Source of the DNA: Nostoc sp. CHAB 5844
Lineage (GTDB): Bacteria > Cyanobacteriota > Cyanobacteriia > Cyanobacteriales > Nostocaceae
Assembly: GCF_020829595.1 (NCBI RefSeq)
Contig: NZ_JAIVFW010000034.1
Coordinates: forward strand, 1-64,000
Direction: 5' to 3'
Length of the DNA: 64,000 nucleotides
The translations under genes were made by a program, and so were the position numbers. The notes under the pieces are model-generated. The model had not been told where the DNA came from, made no database searches, and saw only the letters and a program-made list of their open reading frames with translations. Below, piece after piece: positions 26,679 to 34,994 of this stretch; within the stretch, counting starts at the first letter, position 1, and each line of letters starts with the position of its first letter.

Positions 26679-26996
26679 ATGATTTGGACTTACCGCGTAT
26701 TTCGTGATAATCAAGGGCGTTACTCCATTCGTGAGGTCTTTTATGAGCGGGATAATACTATTGTCAATTACAGCAAAACTCCTGTTGCCTTGGTTGGTGC
26801 CTCCTTTGAAGAACTAATGCAACTCGTTCAATGGTTTAAAGAAGCTTTTGACCTACCAGTGCTATCCCTTGAAGAGATTGATGCTCAACTAGCAAAGCAA
26901 GAAACCAGAAAATCATCGGATCACAGCAGAAATATCTCTTTGCAGCAAGTTATTGCCGAACTGGCTATTGACACTGATCCCGTGAGCCAATCTTAA
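26679..26996 (+). CDS. Small conserved protein, possible partner of the RelE-like toxin
   Basis: A 105-aa protein beginning MIWTYRVFRDNQGRYSIREVFYERD and containing SFEELMQLVQWFKEAFDLPVLSLEEIDAQL. The N-terminal 75 residues recall a widespread cyanobacterial family of small hypothetical proteins. The last ~30 residues are polar and end DTDPVSQS. It begins 6 bp after the RelE-like gene, so the two are translationally coupled and it may serve as antitoxin, but I know of no proof. No DNA-binding motif is obvious. Confidence 0.6.
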   Translation: MIWTYRVFRDNQGRYSIREVFYERDNTIVNYSKTPVALVGASFEELMQLVQWFKEAFDLPVLSLEEIDAQLAKQETRKSSDHSRNISLQQVIAELAIDTDPVSQS

Positions 26997-27000
26997 ACAG

Positions 27001-27104
27001 GGGTAGATGAGGGATGGCGAACAATTTTGTATCTCTAGCAGCGCTCAAGCCGAGAGCGATCGCCCTTCCTATATGATTGATGATTGGGCGATCGCTTCAT
27101 AGGC
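27001..27104 (+). pseudogene. Orphan 3' tail of a mazF-like gene with its downstream hairpin
   Basis: The sequence after the 26679 gene repeats the end of the intact mazF and the bases after its stop (27736-27842): both read GTAGATGAGGGAT(T)GGCGAACAATTTTGTA-like sequence, then CTCTAGCAGCGC, then a HIP1-flanked hairpin around CCTATAT-ATGATTGGGCGATCGC. The segment encodes a near-copy of the MazF tail residues VDEG.RTILYL but has no gene body. It is a duplication footprint between two neighbouring toxin modules. Confidence 0.65.
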
Positions 27105-27197
27105 GTTCTGAAAAATTATCTGAGTATACTTGACTATTGCAATCTTGGTATAACCAAGGTATAACTCAAAAGAGTCAAAATTACACTCAAGGTGACT

Positions 27198-27434
27198 ATG
27201 AAAACTGCTATTTCGCTTCCAGATTCAGTTTTTGAAGAAGCAGAAGCACTAGCTCAACAGCTAGGATTGTCACGCAGTGAGCTTTACACAAAAGCATTAC
27301 AAGCTTATCTGAAAAAATATAACCGTAATCAAATCTTGCAAAAGCTGAACCAAGTTTACTCTCAAGAGTCTTCTGGATTAGATCCGGTGATGGCAAGGAT
27401 GCAGTTTATGTCTCTGCCTCGTGAGGATTGGTAA
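27198..27434 (+). CDS. MazE-like antitoxin (ribbon-helix-helix type)
   Basis: A 78-aa protein beginning MKTAISLPDSVFEEAEALAQQLGLSRSELYTKALQAYLKKY, the ribbon-helix-helix DNA-binding pattern of antitoxins that accompany MazF in cyanobacteria. The C-terminal part (DPVMARMQFMSLPREDW) would wrap the toxin. The ATG at 27198 follows AAGGTG by 4 nt; an in-frame GTG two codons earlier is less likely. Its stop TAA shares one base with the mazF ATG (TAATG). Confidence 0.82.
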   Translation: MKTAISLPDSVFEEAEALAQQLGLSRSELYTKALQAYLKKYNRNQILQKLNQVYSQESSGLDPVMARMQFMSLPREDW

Positions 27435-27772
27435 TGTATCGGGGAGAAATTTGGTGGGCGAACTTACCTGACCCTGTAGCTTCAGAGCCTGGGTATCGTC
27501 GTCCTGTTTTGGTAATTCAAGATGATATTTTTACTCAAAGCCGGATCAATACAGTTATCGTCGTCATCATCACTTCAAATATTCAGTTAGCAGAAGCACC
27601 AGGTAATGTACTGTTACCGCATGAAGCATCAGGTTTGCCCAGAGATTCTGTTGCTAACGTATCTCAAATTTTCACGGTTGATAAAACGTTCCTGATTGAA
27701 CGTATTAGTTCACTACCGGACTACTTGCAGGCGGAGGTAGATGAGGGATTGCGAACAATTTTGTACCTCTAG
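27434..27772 (+). CDS. mazF: MazF-type endoribonuclease toxin
   Basis: A 112-aa protein of the MazF/PemK family, which cuts mRNA at short sequence motifs. Hallmarks: MYRGEIWWANLPDPVASEPGYRRPVLVIQDD at the start (catalytic-region arginine after GYRRP), VIITSNIQLAEAPGNVLLP, and GLPRDSVANVSQIFTVDKTFL (the conserved Thr/Ser and Asp-Lys region). The start ATG overlaps the antitoxin stop by one base, so expression is coupled. The module is complete and looks functional. Confidence 0.88.
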   Translation: MYRGEIWWANLPDPVASEPGYRRPVLVIQDDIFTQSRINTVIVVIITSNIQLAEAPGNVLLPHEASGLPRDSVANVSQIFTVDKTFLIERISSLPDYLQAEVDEGLRTILYL

Positions 27773-27851
27773 CAGCGCACAAGCTGACGCTCCGCTTTAT
27801 AGCGATCGCCTTCCTATATAATGATTGGGCGATCGCATCATACCCTATTGC

Positions 27852-28145
27852 CTAGCTGACATGAGACATCATAGTAAGCAGTCCTTGCTGTCCTAGCAGG
27901 ATTTCCCGCAACAAGCTGAAAATACCCACCCAAATAATCGGGGTAATATCCACCCCGCCTATGGGTGGTACTAGCTTACGTAAAGGCACTAAAAATGGCT
28001 CGGTAGGCCAAGCTATGAGATTGAAAGGCAACCGATTTAAATCTACTTGCGGATACCAAGTAAGAATAATCCGGAAAATAAATAGGAATGTCATCAGTCC
28101 CAACAGCGGGCCGAGAATCCAAACGATCAAGTTAACACCAGTCAT
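27852..28145 (-). CDS. YggT family membrane protein (Ycf19-like)
   Basis: A 97-aa protein with two hydrophobic hairpins: IVWILGPLLGLMTFLFIFRIILTWYPQVDLNRLPFNLIAWPTEPFLVPLRKLVPPIGGVDITPIIWVGIFSLLREIL. The pattern WPTEPFLxPxRxxxPPxGGxDxSPI is diagnostic for YggT/Ycf19. The family affects thylakoid/nucleoid organisation and envelope integrity, with no enzymatic role known. It diverges from psbX. Confidence 0.9.
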   Translation of the reverse strand: MTGVNLIVWILGPLLGLMTFLFIFRIILTWYPQVDLNRLPFNLIAWPTEPFLVPLRKLVPPIGGVDITPIIWVGIFSLLREILLGQQGLLTMMSHVS

Positions 28146-28466
28146 CAGTTTGAGCTACTAGTTTTGAGCAAAGAAAATTCTGAGAAGAAAGTCAGGAAGT
28201 TTTAAGCTTTGTAAAGCAATCTATATATATTTTATTTCAAATGCCAGTCAGGATTCACCCCGAAGTCATATTGTCCATAAATATTGCAATATTTAGAGTT
28301 TTCTTGGAAAAATATCTGTCTAGTTACAGAAAATACTGAGGTAAAAATACTAATCCCCAGCCCCTAACCTCTAGCCTCTAGTTTTAAAGCTAATGCCAAA
28401 AGGCTTCTCAAGAAAGTGCTACACGATTAGAATTATGATGAAGTGTGTAAAAAAAGGTTGAGAACA
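28146..28466. promoter_or_regulatory. Divergent region yggT/psbX
   Basis: This 321-bp AT-rich stretch should contain the promoters of both genes. I see no recognisable operator or RNA. A GGTTGAG segment 5-11 nt before the psbX ATG can act as a weak ribosome site. Confidence 0.4.
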
Positions 28467-28586
28467 ATGACACCATCTTTAGCAAATTTTCTTTGGAGTC
28501 TGGTTTGGGGTAGTGCGATTGTCGTTATCCCTGCTACCGTTGCGCTAATTTTCATTAGCCAAAAAGATAAAATCCAACGTTCATAA
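28467..28586 (+). CDS. psbX: Photosystem II reaction centre protein PsbX
   Basis: A 39-codon gene. It begins [21 protein letters not shown] and ends [11 protein letters not shown], matching cyanobacterial PsbX almost residue for residue. There is one transmembrane helix (residues ~10-32). PsbX sits at the edge of photosystem II near cytochrome b559 and affects QB-site function. The following ycf66 is its usual neighbour in cyanobacteria. Confidence 0.95.
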   Translation: MTPSLANFLWSLVWGSAIVVIPATVALIFISQKDKIQRS

Positions 28587-28622
28587 TCCTTTGGTGAGTC
28601 AGTTCGACTCTGATACCAATCG

Positions 28623-28697
28623 TCTGTCAGCTATTTACCTAATTGCATTAACAGCAGCAATCTTCCTGGTGAGGACAAGGTATACTTAGCTGACAGA
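28623..28697. repeat. Long-range inverted repeat after psbX
   Basis: TCTGTCAGCTA (28623-28633) pairs with TAGCTGACAGA (28687-28697). A second stem, AAGCTTCAAA/TTTGAAGCTT, follows at 28728-28764. Together they fill the psbX-ycf66 spacer and could form the psbX transcript end. Confidence 0.5.
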
Positions 28698-28727
28698 TAT
28701 AAATTTTTTGGCTGGCGATAAATAAAA

Positions 28728-28764
28728 AAGCTTCAAACCTTCCTAGCCAGAAGCTTTGAAGCTT
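28728..28764 (+). terminator. Stem-loop between psbX and ycf66
   Basis: AAGCTTCAAA pairs with TTTGAAGCTT over a 17-nt loop, preceded by an A-run and followed by AATTATATT. It is a plausible but T-poor terminator for psbX. Confidence 0.45.
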
Positions 28765-28842
28765 AATTATATTGTGATTAATTAAAGTAGTGATTTTAAT
28801 TGTGACTCGCTAACATAGATTGTGATATTGGGATAAAGAACA

Positions 28843-29754
28843 ATGCTAAATTTTGGGCTGAACTCAGCCAGTGTTCTGGCTCAGGTCAATGTAGGGACGA
28901 ACTCAGCCAGTATTCTGGGAATTTTCCTGGCTGTGGCTGGGGCAGCGCTGTATTTTATGCGGACTGTACGCCCAGAACTTTCACGGGATCAAGATATCTT
29001 TTTTGCTGCTGTCGGTTTACTCTGCGGCTTTATTCTCATTTTCCAAGGATGGCGCTTAGACCCGATTCTGCAATTTGGTCAGTTGCTTTTGGTTGGGACA
29101 ACTGTGTTTTTTGCAGTTGAAAGTATTCGTCTGCGGAGTATCGCTACCCAGCAAGCCAAGCGCAACACGCCAATTGTGGATAGAGAACGAGAAGTCAGTG
29201 ATAACTATTCATATAAGAGGTCGCGCAGAGATTATGAGGCTGAGGTAGAAGACGAATACGAACCACTGCCTTATGAAGAAGAAGAGCCTCCTGTACGTCC
29301 TAGAATTCGGGGTAGCAGAGATGAACGCTTATCTCGTGATGACTACAATGAGGAACAACCACCTCGTCGTTCAAGCCGCCGCACCAGTAATGAACGAACA
29401 GAAACAACTGATAAAACTCGTCGTCGTACTTCTGCGCGTTCCACAAACCGACCGACTGAAAACTATGACGATGAAAGTTGGGGTTCGCCTTCTACTAGGC
29501 AGGTTGACGATTGGGAAAGTCCCAGTGATGAAGTGAGAAAACCTTCTCGTCGTGGTAGTAATGGTACTCAGCGTCCAGAAAACCGGGAAGATGATGTTCC
29601 TGCTAGACCGAGAAAACGTCGTCCGCCTGCTGAAACAACTTCGCGTAGAGAGAGTGCTGATGATGATGTCATCCCGGCTGATTATGTGCCATACAAGCCG
29701 ATTGACCAGTCTGATGATGAATCGGATAATTCAACTAATTTTGATGATGTCTAA
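28843..29754 (+). CDS. ycf66: Ycf66 family protein
   Basis: A 303-aa protein. The N-terminal ~115 residues have three membrane spans with the Ycf66 pattern: SILGIFLAVAGAALYFMRTVRPELSRDQDIFFAAVGLLCGFILIFQGWRLDPILQFGQLLLVGTTVFFAVESIRLR. The remaining ~190 residues are a disordered, highly charged Arg/Asp/Glu/Ser tail. The family is limited to cyanobacteria and some plastids and its role is unknown; its placement by psbX suggests a thylakoid function. The 5' coding end contains a near-duplicate of 'AACTCAGCCAGT.TTCTGG' within 45 bp, which repeats NSAS..L in the protein. Confidence 0.88.
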   Translation: MLNFGLNSASVLAQVNVGTNSASILGIFLAVAGAALYFMRTVRPELSRDQDIFFAAVGLLCGFILIFQGWRLDPILQFGQLLLVGTTVFFAVESIRLRSIATQQAKRNTPIVDREREVSDNYSYKRSRRDYEAEVEDEYEPLPYEEEEPPVRPRIRGSRDERLSRDDYNEEQPPRRSSRRTSNERTETTDKTRRRTSARSTNRPTENYDDESWGSPSTRQVDDWESPSDEVRKPSRRGSNGTQRPENREDDVPARPRKRRPPAETTSRRESADDDVIPADYVPYKPIDQSDDESDNSTNFDDV

Positions 29755-29805
29755 AACTGTTGGGATAGATGTAAGCTAGAGGCGATGTAAAAAATAACAG
29801 TTGAG

Positions 29806-30366
29806 GTGAACAAATTTACGCCTGCTTTGTGGCTCCAAAGACCGATTCATTGGAGCCTGATTTTTGGCTTAATAAGCTTACTTGGATCGTGTGGTTCCGG
29901 TGAGATTCCGCTTGGGCCTACTTCCCTTAATAGTCGTTATACCGAAGAACAACCGACGTTGAGTGGCAACGGTCGGTTTTTGGCATTTGTTTCAAATCGT
30001 AATGGTAGTCATCAATTATTGGTGTACGATTTGCAACAGCAAATATTTGTGAGAACGCCGGGTTTAAACCGACCGGAGACAATTAGTGAAAGTCCTAGCT
30101 TGAGCTACACAGGGCGTTATATTGTTTATTTAACTAGCGACCAAGGTAGACCAGTGGTAGCTCTTTACGATCGCGCTACGCAACAATCCCAAATTCTGAC
30201 TCCTGTCTATCGTGGCTGGGTGCGAAATCCTGGTATTAGCCCTGATGGACGTTATGTTGTCTTTGAAACAGCCAGCCGTGGCCAATGGGATATTGAAGTT
30301 TTAGACCGTGGCCCCAATATCGAATTAGATATTCCTAACGGTGCAACAGTGGATGCGCCGAATTAA
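29806..30366 (+). CDS. TolB-like lipoprotein with PD40 repeats (copy 1)
   Basis: A 186-aa protein with a lipoprotein signal (hydrophobic stretch SLIFGLISLLGSC, lipid-anchored Cys at about residue 29). The mature part has TolB/PD40 beta-propeller motifs: TLSGNGRFLAFVSNRNGSHQLLVYDLQ, SLSYTGRYIVYLTSD, GISPDGRYVVFETASRGQWDIEVLDR. It has only three or four blades, fewer than a full propeller, so it may dimerise. It is a clear paralogue of the next gene. The start is GTG at 29806; GTTGAGG lies just upstream. The function is unknown. Confidence 0.75.
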   Translation: MNKFTPALWLQRPIHWSLIFGLISLLGSCGSGEIPLGPTSLNSRYTEEQPTLSGNGRFLAFVSNRNGSHQLLVYDLQQQIFVRTPGLNRPETISESPSLSYTGRYIVYLTSDQGRPVVALYDRATQQSQILTPVYRGWVRNPGISPDGRYVVFETASRGQWDIEVLDRGPNIELDIPNGATVDAPN

Positions 30367-30465
30367 AGTATGAAGTGTGAAGTATGAAGTATGAAGTGTG
30401 AAGTATGAAGTATGAAGTGTGAAGTATGAAGTATGAAGTGTGAAGTATGAAGTATGAAGTGTGAA
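30367..30465. repeat. Heptamer/21-bp tandem repeat (STRR)
   Basis: About 14 heptamers in succession, AGTATGA and AGTGTGA, arranged as a higher-order 21-bp period (AGTATGA-AGTGTGA-AGTATGA). It begins right at the stop codon of the first lipoprotein gene. Related short arrays are at 18484-18515, 18668-18697, 31060-31081, 42827-42900 and 56261-56299. Confidence 0.9.
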
Positions 30466-30531
30466 ATTTTGTCCTTTAGCATCTCACTTTTTGACAAATG
30501 ACAAAGGACAAAGACTATTGACTATTGACTA

Positions 30532-31059
30532 ATGACAAACCGCAATATTTTTATCCCTATATTTGCTTGCTGTAGTTTACTAACTGGTTGTTTTGGTTAT
30601 CCTCGGTTGGTGAGTTATCCGTTTGATCCGGGGGGGCGGAGTATTAATAGTTTGGCTTCAGAATTAAATCCACAAAGTTCTGGAAGATATATTGTGTTTA
30701 TTAGCGATCGCCGGGGTAGCCAAGATGTTTATATGTTTGATACCCTGAGTCGCAATTTAATTGATTTACCAGGTTTAAATGCATTAGATACGATCGCCTC
30801 TCACCCTAGTGTTTCGCAAGATGGTCGTTATGTTGTATTTGCGGCTAGTCGTCAGGGGCGATCGGCTATTTTTGTTTATGACCGGGAAACTCGCCAATCA
30901 CGCAATTTAACTAACAATCTGCAAGCAGAAGTTCGTAACCCGACAATTAGCGCTGATGGCACTCGGATTGCTTTTGAGTCTAGTAATAACGGGCAGTGGG
31001 ATATTTTGGTTTATGACCGCTTTGGGCGACCTTTAAATATTCCACAAGACCCCAGATAA
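30532..31059 (+). CDS. TolB-like lipoprotein with PD40 repeats (copy 2)
   Basis: A 175-aa paralogue of the preceding gene: lipobox LLTGC (Cys ~19), then SSGRYIVFISDRRGSQDVYMFDTLSRNLIDLPGLN, SVSQDGRYVVFAASRQGRSAIFVYDRETRQS and TISADGTRIAFESSNNGQWDILVYDR. The two share the GLN...DTI/ETI linker and the GQWDI ending, which points to tandem duplication. The ATG lies within a TTGACTA-type heptamer repeat, so the ribosome site is poor and the translation level may depend on repeat sequence. Confidence 0.75.
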   Translation: MTNRNIFIPIFACCSLLTGCFGYPRLVSYPFDPGGRSINSLASELNPQSSGRYIVFISDRRGSQDVYMFDTLSRNLIDLPGLNALDTIASHPSVSQDGRYVVFAASRQGRSAIFVYDRETRQSRNLTNNLQAEVRNPTISADGTRIAFESSNNGQWDILVYDRFGRPLNIPQDPR

Positions 31060-31091
31060 AGTATGAAGTATGAAGTGTGAAATTTCAGTCT

Positions 31092-32096
31092 TTATCCTTC
31101 ACTAGTCTCTTTTTGTACAGATTCAATGAGCGATCGCACTTGTTGTGTTCCTTCGGATGGTTCAAAAGATAAGGGGAATTTACCTTTGGCGATCATTCTT
31201 AATCCTAGAGGTGCAAGACTAAGTAATCCTCTGAGATCGCGGAAATAATTACCAACTACTTGTAAACCAAATTGGCGTTCGTCAATCCAACCGCCTGCTT
31301 TTACCAACTGAACTAAAACTTTGCGGTGACGAATTGAACGGGTATCCGTTTTTTGTGTATGTGTAAGAATTTCTTGTTTAATTTTGCTAATTTGTTCTAA
31401 GGGTGCAACTTCCATTGGACAAACTGCATCGCAATATAAACAACGAGTGCAACCCCACACTCCTTTAGTACCTTCGTTGTAATTTTCTAAGCGATTTTCT
31501 GTATTACTATCACGAGAATCGGCAACCATGCGATAGGCTTTAGCTAAAGCATGAGGGCCGACAAAATCAGGATTAACTTCACGGGCATTGCATTCAGAAT
31601 AACAAGCACCACACATGATACAGTTACCAGTTTGATCGAGGAGCGATCGCTCTTGAGGTGTTTGTAAAAATTCTCGTTCTGGTATTTGTCGTGCTGCTGT
31701 ACTCACATAAGGAGCAACTGCCTCTAAGTTATCCCAAAAACTGCTCATATCTACTACTAAATCTTTAATTACGGGCATATTACCCAAAGGTGCAACCGTA
31801 ATTTCTAGATTTGGATTTGCTGTATTTGTCAACGATTGTATTTGCTGTAATCTAGCAATTTCGCTGCCGATGTTTTCTTTACAAGCTAAAGCCGAACGCC
31901 CATTGATTCGCATCGCACAGCTGCCACAAATGGTATTGCGACAATTTTTGCGAAATGCTAATGTGCCATCTTGCTCCCATTTAATGCGATTTAGACAATC
32001 GAGGATTGTATTACCAGGGTCTACCTCTAGAGAGTAAGTTTGCACAACAGGTGCAGAATTTTGTTGCTGCCGAATCACCTTAAAAATAACTTCCAT
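31092..32096 (-). CDS. sdhB: Succinate dehydrogenase/fumarate reductase iron-sulfur subunit
   Basis: About 334 aa. The N-terminal [2Fe-2S] ferredoxin domain has Cys in NCRNTICGSCAMRINGRSALAC. The C-terminal domain has the two clusters in CIMCGACYSECN and CTRCLYCDAVCP. It passes electrons from succinate to the quinone pool at the thylakoid membrane. It is longer than proteobacterial SdhB (about 240 aa) through a C-terminal extension, as is usual for cyanobacterial forms. sdhA is not adjacent. I chose the ATG at 32096 (MEVIFKV); a TTG three codons upstream also keeps frame. Confidence 0.88.
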   Translation of the reverse strand: MEVIFKVIRQQQNSAPVVQTYSLEVDPGNTILDCLNRIKWEQDGTLAFRKNCRNTICGSCAMRINGRSALACKENIGSEIARLQQIQSLTNTANPNLEITVAPLGNMPVIKDLVVDMSSFWDNLEAVAPYVSTAARQIPEREFLQTPQERSLLDQTGNCIMCGACYSECNAREVNPDFVGPHALAKAYRMVADSRDSNTENRLENYNEGTKGVWGCTRCLYCDAVCPMEVAPLEQISKIKQEILTHTQKTDTRSIRHRKVLVQLVKAGGWIDERQFGLQVVGNYFRDLRGLLSLAPLGLRMIAKGKFPLSFEPSEGTQQVRSLIESVQKETSEG

Positions 32097-33519
32097 TGCC
32101 ACCAACCAAAGTCTTAAAATTGCTTTACCAGCCTTAGAAATTATGAGTAAAGGCTAGTAAGTGCGAAAAATTGAGCTATACTCTTGTTGCTCTTTATTCA
32201 ACGCCGAGTGATAAAAGGCTGATGAGTAAAGAGCCACTGATTCTAATTCCAGGATAACCATTAAAATTTTAGTTGTATTAGCACCCTGTCCAAGAATTAT
32301 GTTAAGCTCTGAGCTTTAGTACCAAACAGGCGATCGTAGCTTATTGTCCACCTTACCTGTTTATGAGTTAAAAACAAAAGAGTTTTTGCTGGAGAACAAC
32401 TCAAGTTAATTACCTGAATTGCAACAATATTCCCCTAAATACACTTCATCTGCTTAATACATCTTTATATCAACAAGACTCATAGCTCAAATCTACTTAT
32501 TGGAAAAATTAGAGAAATAATTACCAAAGGTTAATTTTTGCTGATATGGAAGTGTTAAAGCTGATCATAAACATCTGCTCACGTTTATCAAGCACTTGAC
32601 AGATGTGCAATATATTTATTCTTCCCAAAGACAGACACTCAAAATACTCGACTGTTGTTTGTCTTGTGAGAATAAACCAGGAGGTTTAACCTCTGTGCAT
32701 TTTTGTCTGTTCTCAATCTCCAACATCAAAAAATGGCACTCACTCAAAACTGCTGATCTAAATTTAGATGAATTTTTATAAAAGTGATGCAGCAATACGC
32801 ACGTTAGCTAATAAACCCGAATGAAAATCCTGACTGCTTGTTACCTCGTTAAGCTAAATGATTTAGATAAAAGTTTGTCTGTAAATTAAATTCAAAGTTA
32901 AACAATTATTTTGCTATTATTAGTCCATGCTAGTATTTAATATAAAATTACGAAGTAACAAAACCAGTCTCAATCGTCGTATAAGCGCGATTACCACTGC
33001 TTTGTTTTTTCGTAACCTAGAGACAAAAAATTTTATGTCTCTATATCTGGGACAAAAAGTGTATGTCCAAGAGAGCATATTCAAATACTATGCCGTCTTA
33101 AGCTTAAGAGGAAGAATGGTTAAAACCCTACAACTCAAGAGCAATAAAGGCAAACACTGAAAGTGGAAAACCTGCAATTTCTTGGGTCTACTATTTATTT
33201 AGAGTAGGAACAACCTCATTTGTAAAGGTGGCTTAAAGTCACACCGCTACAGTAGCGCCAAAAGAGAAAATCATTTTGTTTTCAATGGCGAATCATGGTT
33301 AAAAGTGCCGTAAAATCACCAAAATAAATGCTTGTGATAACCCTGACCTTTAATCTGTTGCGGACAAACATAATATAGGCGTTTGTGGCTCCTCTATCAG
33401 TAGCAATTTAACCCTTCCTTAAAATTTTGAGCATCTTTATACGGATACTCAAAAGTTAAATACTGGCATCAGACTACATAGTTTATCAGTTTGGAGAGAG
33501 TAAGGATAATTTGAGCGTA
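32097..33519. other. 1.4-kb gap before the cyAbrB gene
   Basis: This is the longest gene-free stretch of the window. Two short open frames (32596-32781 and 32927-33160) have no protein-like features and no ribosome sites. Small stems occur (for example CTACT...GAGTAG near 33188-33207). A long untranslated leader or a small RNA is possible here; I cannot identify one. Confidence 0.4.
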
Positions 33520-33954
33520 ATGACAGAAACTGCAACTGCACCATTAACTGGAAAAGCACTGCTTGCTAAGGTAAAAGAACTTTCTAATTTACCCAGAAGA
33601 GAAAGAGCAAAGCAGTGTGGCTATTACACTGTTACTAAGAATAACCAGGTACGCGTCAATCTGACTGATTTTTATGACGCTTTGCTATCGGCTAGAGGAA
33701 TTCCCTTAAGTCCAGAAGCACCTAAAGATGGCCGTGGACGCGAACCGACTTATCGGGTTAGCGTTCATCAAAATGGTCAAATTGTCATTGGTGCAACTTA
33801 CACCAAAGCAATGGGTTTAAAGCCTGGAGATGAATTTGAAATTAGACTGGGATACAAGCATATTCACCTGATTCAACTAGGTGAAAGCGATAAAAAAGGC
33901 ATCTCCCCAGAAGACTTGGATGAGGTAGATGAAGACTTAGACGAAGAAGAGTAA
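33520..33954 (+). CDS. cyAbrB-family transcriptional regulator
   Basis: A 144-aa protein of the cyanobacterial AbrB family. The N-terminal part (TGKALLAKVKELSNLPRRERAKQCGYY) and the C-terminal swapped-hairpin DNA-binding domain (GREPTYRVSVHQNGQIVIGATYTKAMGLKPGDEFEIRLGYKHIHL) are typical; in cyanobacteria the AbrB fold lies at the C-terminal side. Homologues (CalA/CalB in Anabaena, Sll0359/Sll0822 in Synechocystis) regulate nitrogen and carbon genes, hydrogenase and heterocyst functions. The tail is strongly acidic (DLDEVDEDLDEEE). MTETATAP at 33520 is the family's usual start. Confidence 0.93.
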   Translation: MTETATAPLTGKALLAKVKELSNLPRRERAKQCGYYTVTKNNQVRVNLTDFYDALLSARGIPLSPEAPKDGRGREPTYRVSVHQNGQIVIGATYTKAMGLKPGDEFEIRLGYKHIHLIQLGESDKKGISPEDLDEVDEDLDEEE

Positions 33955-34118
33955 ATTTGGAGATGGTAGGGAGAAGTTGCGCTTATATGCTGAAATACTT
34001 ATCCCTACTATTACGCAAATCACCTGTTTAAGAATTTTCTACTAATACAAGATACGATTAGACATATTGCTCAAGCCACAAATTTTAGTAAAGTCTTGAA
34101 GATAAACCAAGAAGTCTA

Positions 34119-34994
34119 TTGTGTAAGCAGTCTATCGTGTTTTTTTTATTTGTTTTAGCAAATTTTTTTCAGCCATCAGTCAACACTCTACTGCCATTTC
34201 TAGAAAATGCATCAGTACCAGTTGTTTTGATGGCATTTTTCATTAGTTGGGTAGTGTGTTGGTTCCCAATAGCAGCAATATCTGCTATTGTTATGAGTTG
34301 GCAACCAACAAAACCTTTGCAGCCAGAGCAAAAGTTACCTCTGATCGTGACACTTTACTTATTAGCTCCCATAGTTCTTTGGGGAGTAATTTTGATATGT
34401 AAAAGGTCTTTTGCTGATTATGGCTTAATATTGAGTATTTCCTTGCTAGGTGGTTTAGGAGTAGGTTTTGGTTTGGGATTATTCAGCCTAGCTATGATGT
34501 TCACTGTGCAATTTGGGCTGGGTTGGTGTGAATTTGAAAAATCTAATATTAAGTTATTACCATCTATCTTGCTACCGATTTTATTAGTAGCTTTATTGGT
34601 AGGTGGTGTCGAAGAGTTAGTTTTTCGTGGTTTTATATTAACCGAATTAGAGCGAGATTACCCAGTTTGGATAGCAGCAGTAATTTCTAGCTGCATTTTT
34701 GCTGTGCTGCATTTAGTTTGGGAACAGAAGGAAACGCTTCCACAGCTACCTGGACTGTGGCTGATGGGAATGATGTTAGTAATGGCGAGGATTGCAGACA
34801 AAGGCAGTTTAGGAATTGCTTGGGGATTACATGCTGCTTTGGTGTGGGCGATCGCTACTATAGATACAGCACAACTAATTACTTATACAGGTAAAGTCTC
34901 CGAGTGGTGGACTGGTAAGTACAAAAAACCTTTGGCTGGGTTAGCAGGGGTTTTTTGCGTTCTAGGAACCGGATTAGTTCTATTGTTGTTATAA
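34119..34994 (+). CDS. CPBP-family intramembrane metalloprotease
   Basis: About 291 aa with seven or eight hydrophobic spans. The CPBP (Abi/CAAX-like) motifs are present: motif 1 GGVEELVFRGFIL (EExxxR), motif 2 SSCIFAVLHLVWEQ (FxxxH), and a third helix with GSLGIAWGLHAALVW (His). These supply the glutamate and histidines of the active site. Members process prenylated or other membrane proteins or serve as bacteriocin immunity factors; no substrate can be inferred. The start is uncertain: the frame opens with TTG at 34119, and GTG at 34137 is an alternative. Confidence 0.82.
   Translation: MCKQSIVFFLFVLANFFQPSVNTLLPFLENASVPVVLMAFFISWVVCWFPIAAISAIVMSWQPTKPLQPEQKLPLIVTLYLLAPIVLWGVILICKRSFADYGLILSISLLGGLGVGFGLGLFSLAMMFTVQFGLGWCEFEKSNIKLLPSILLPILLVALLVGGVEELVFRGFILTELERDYPVWIAAVISSCIFAVLHLVWEQKETLPQLPGLWLMGMMLVMARIADKGSLGIAWGLHAALVWAIATIDTAQLITYTGKVSEWWTGKYKKPLAGLAGVFCVLGTGLVLLLL

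Noticed and set aside
30367-30465. Array of short repeats that might be a CRISPR or an origin iteron
   Set aside because: The period is 7/21 bp without spacers, and the same heptamers occur in other gaps, so it is STRR-type.
32596-33160. Two short plus-strand frames in the 1.4-kb gap
   Set aside because: No ribosome site, atypical amino-acid use and no recognisable motif.
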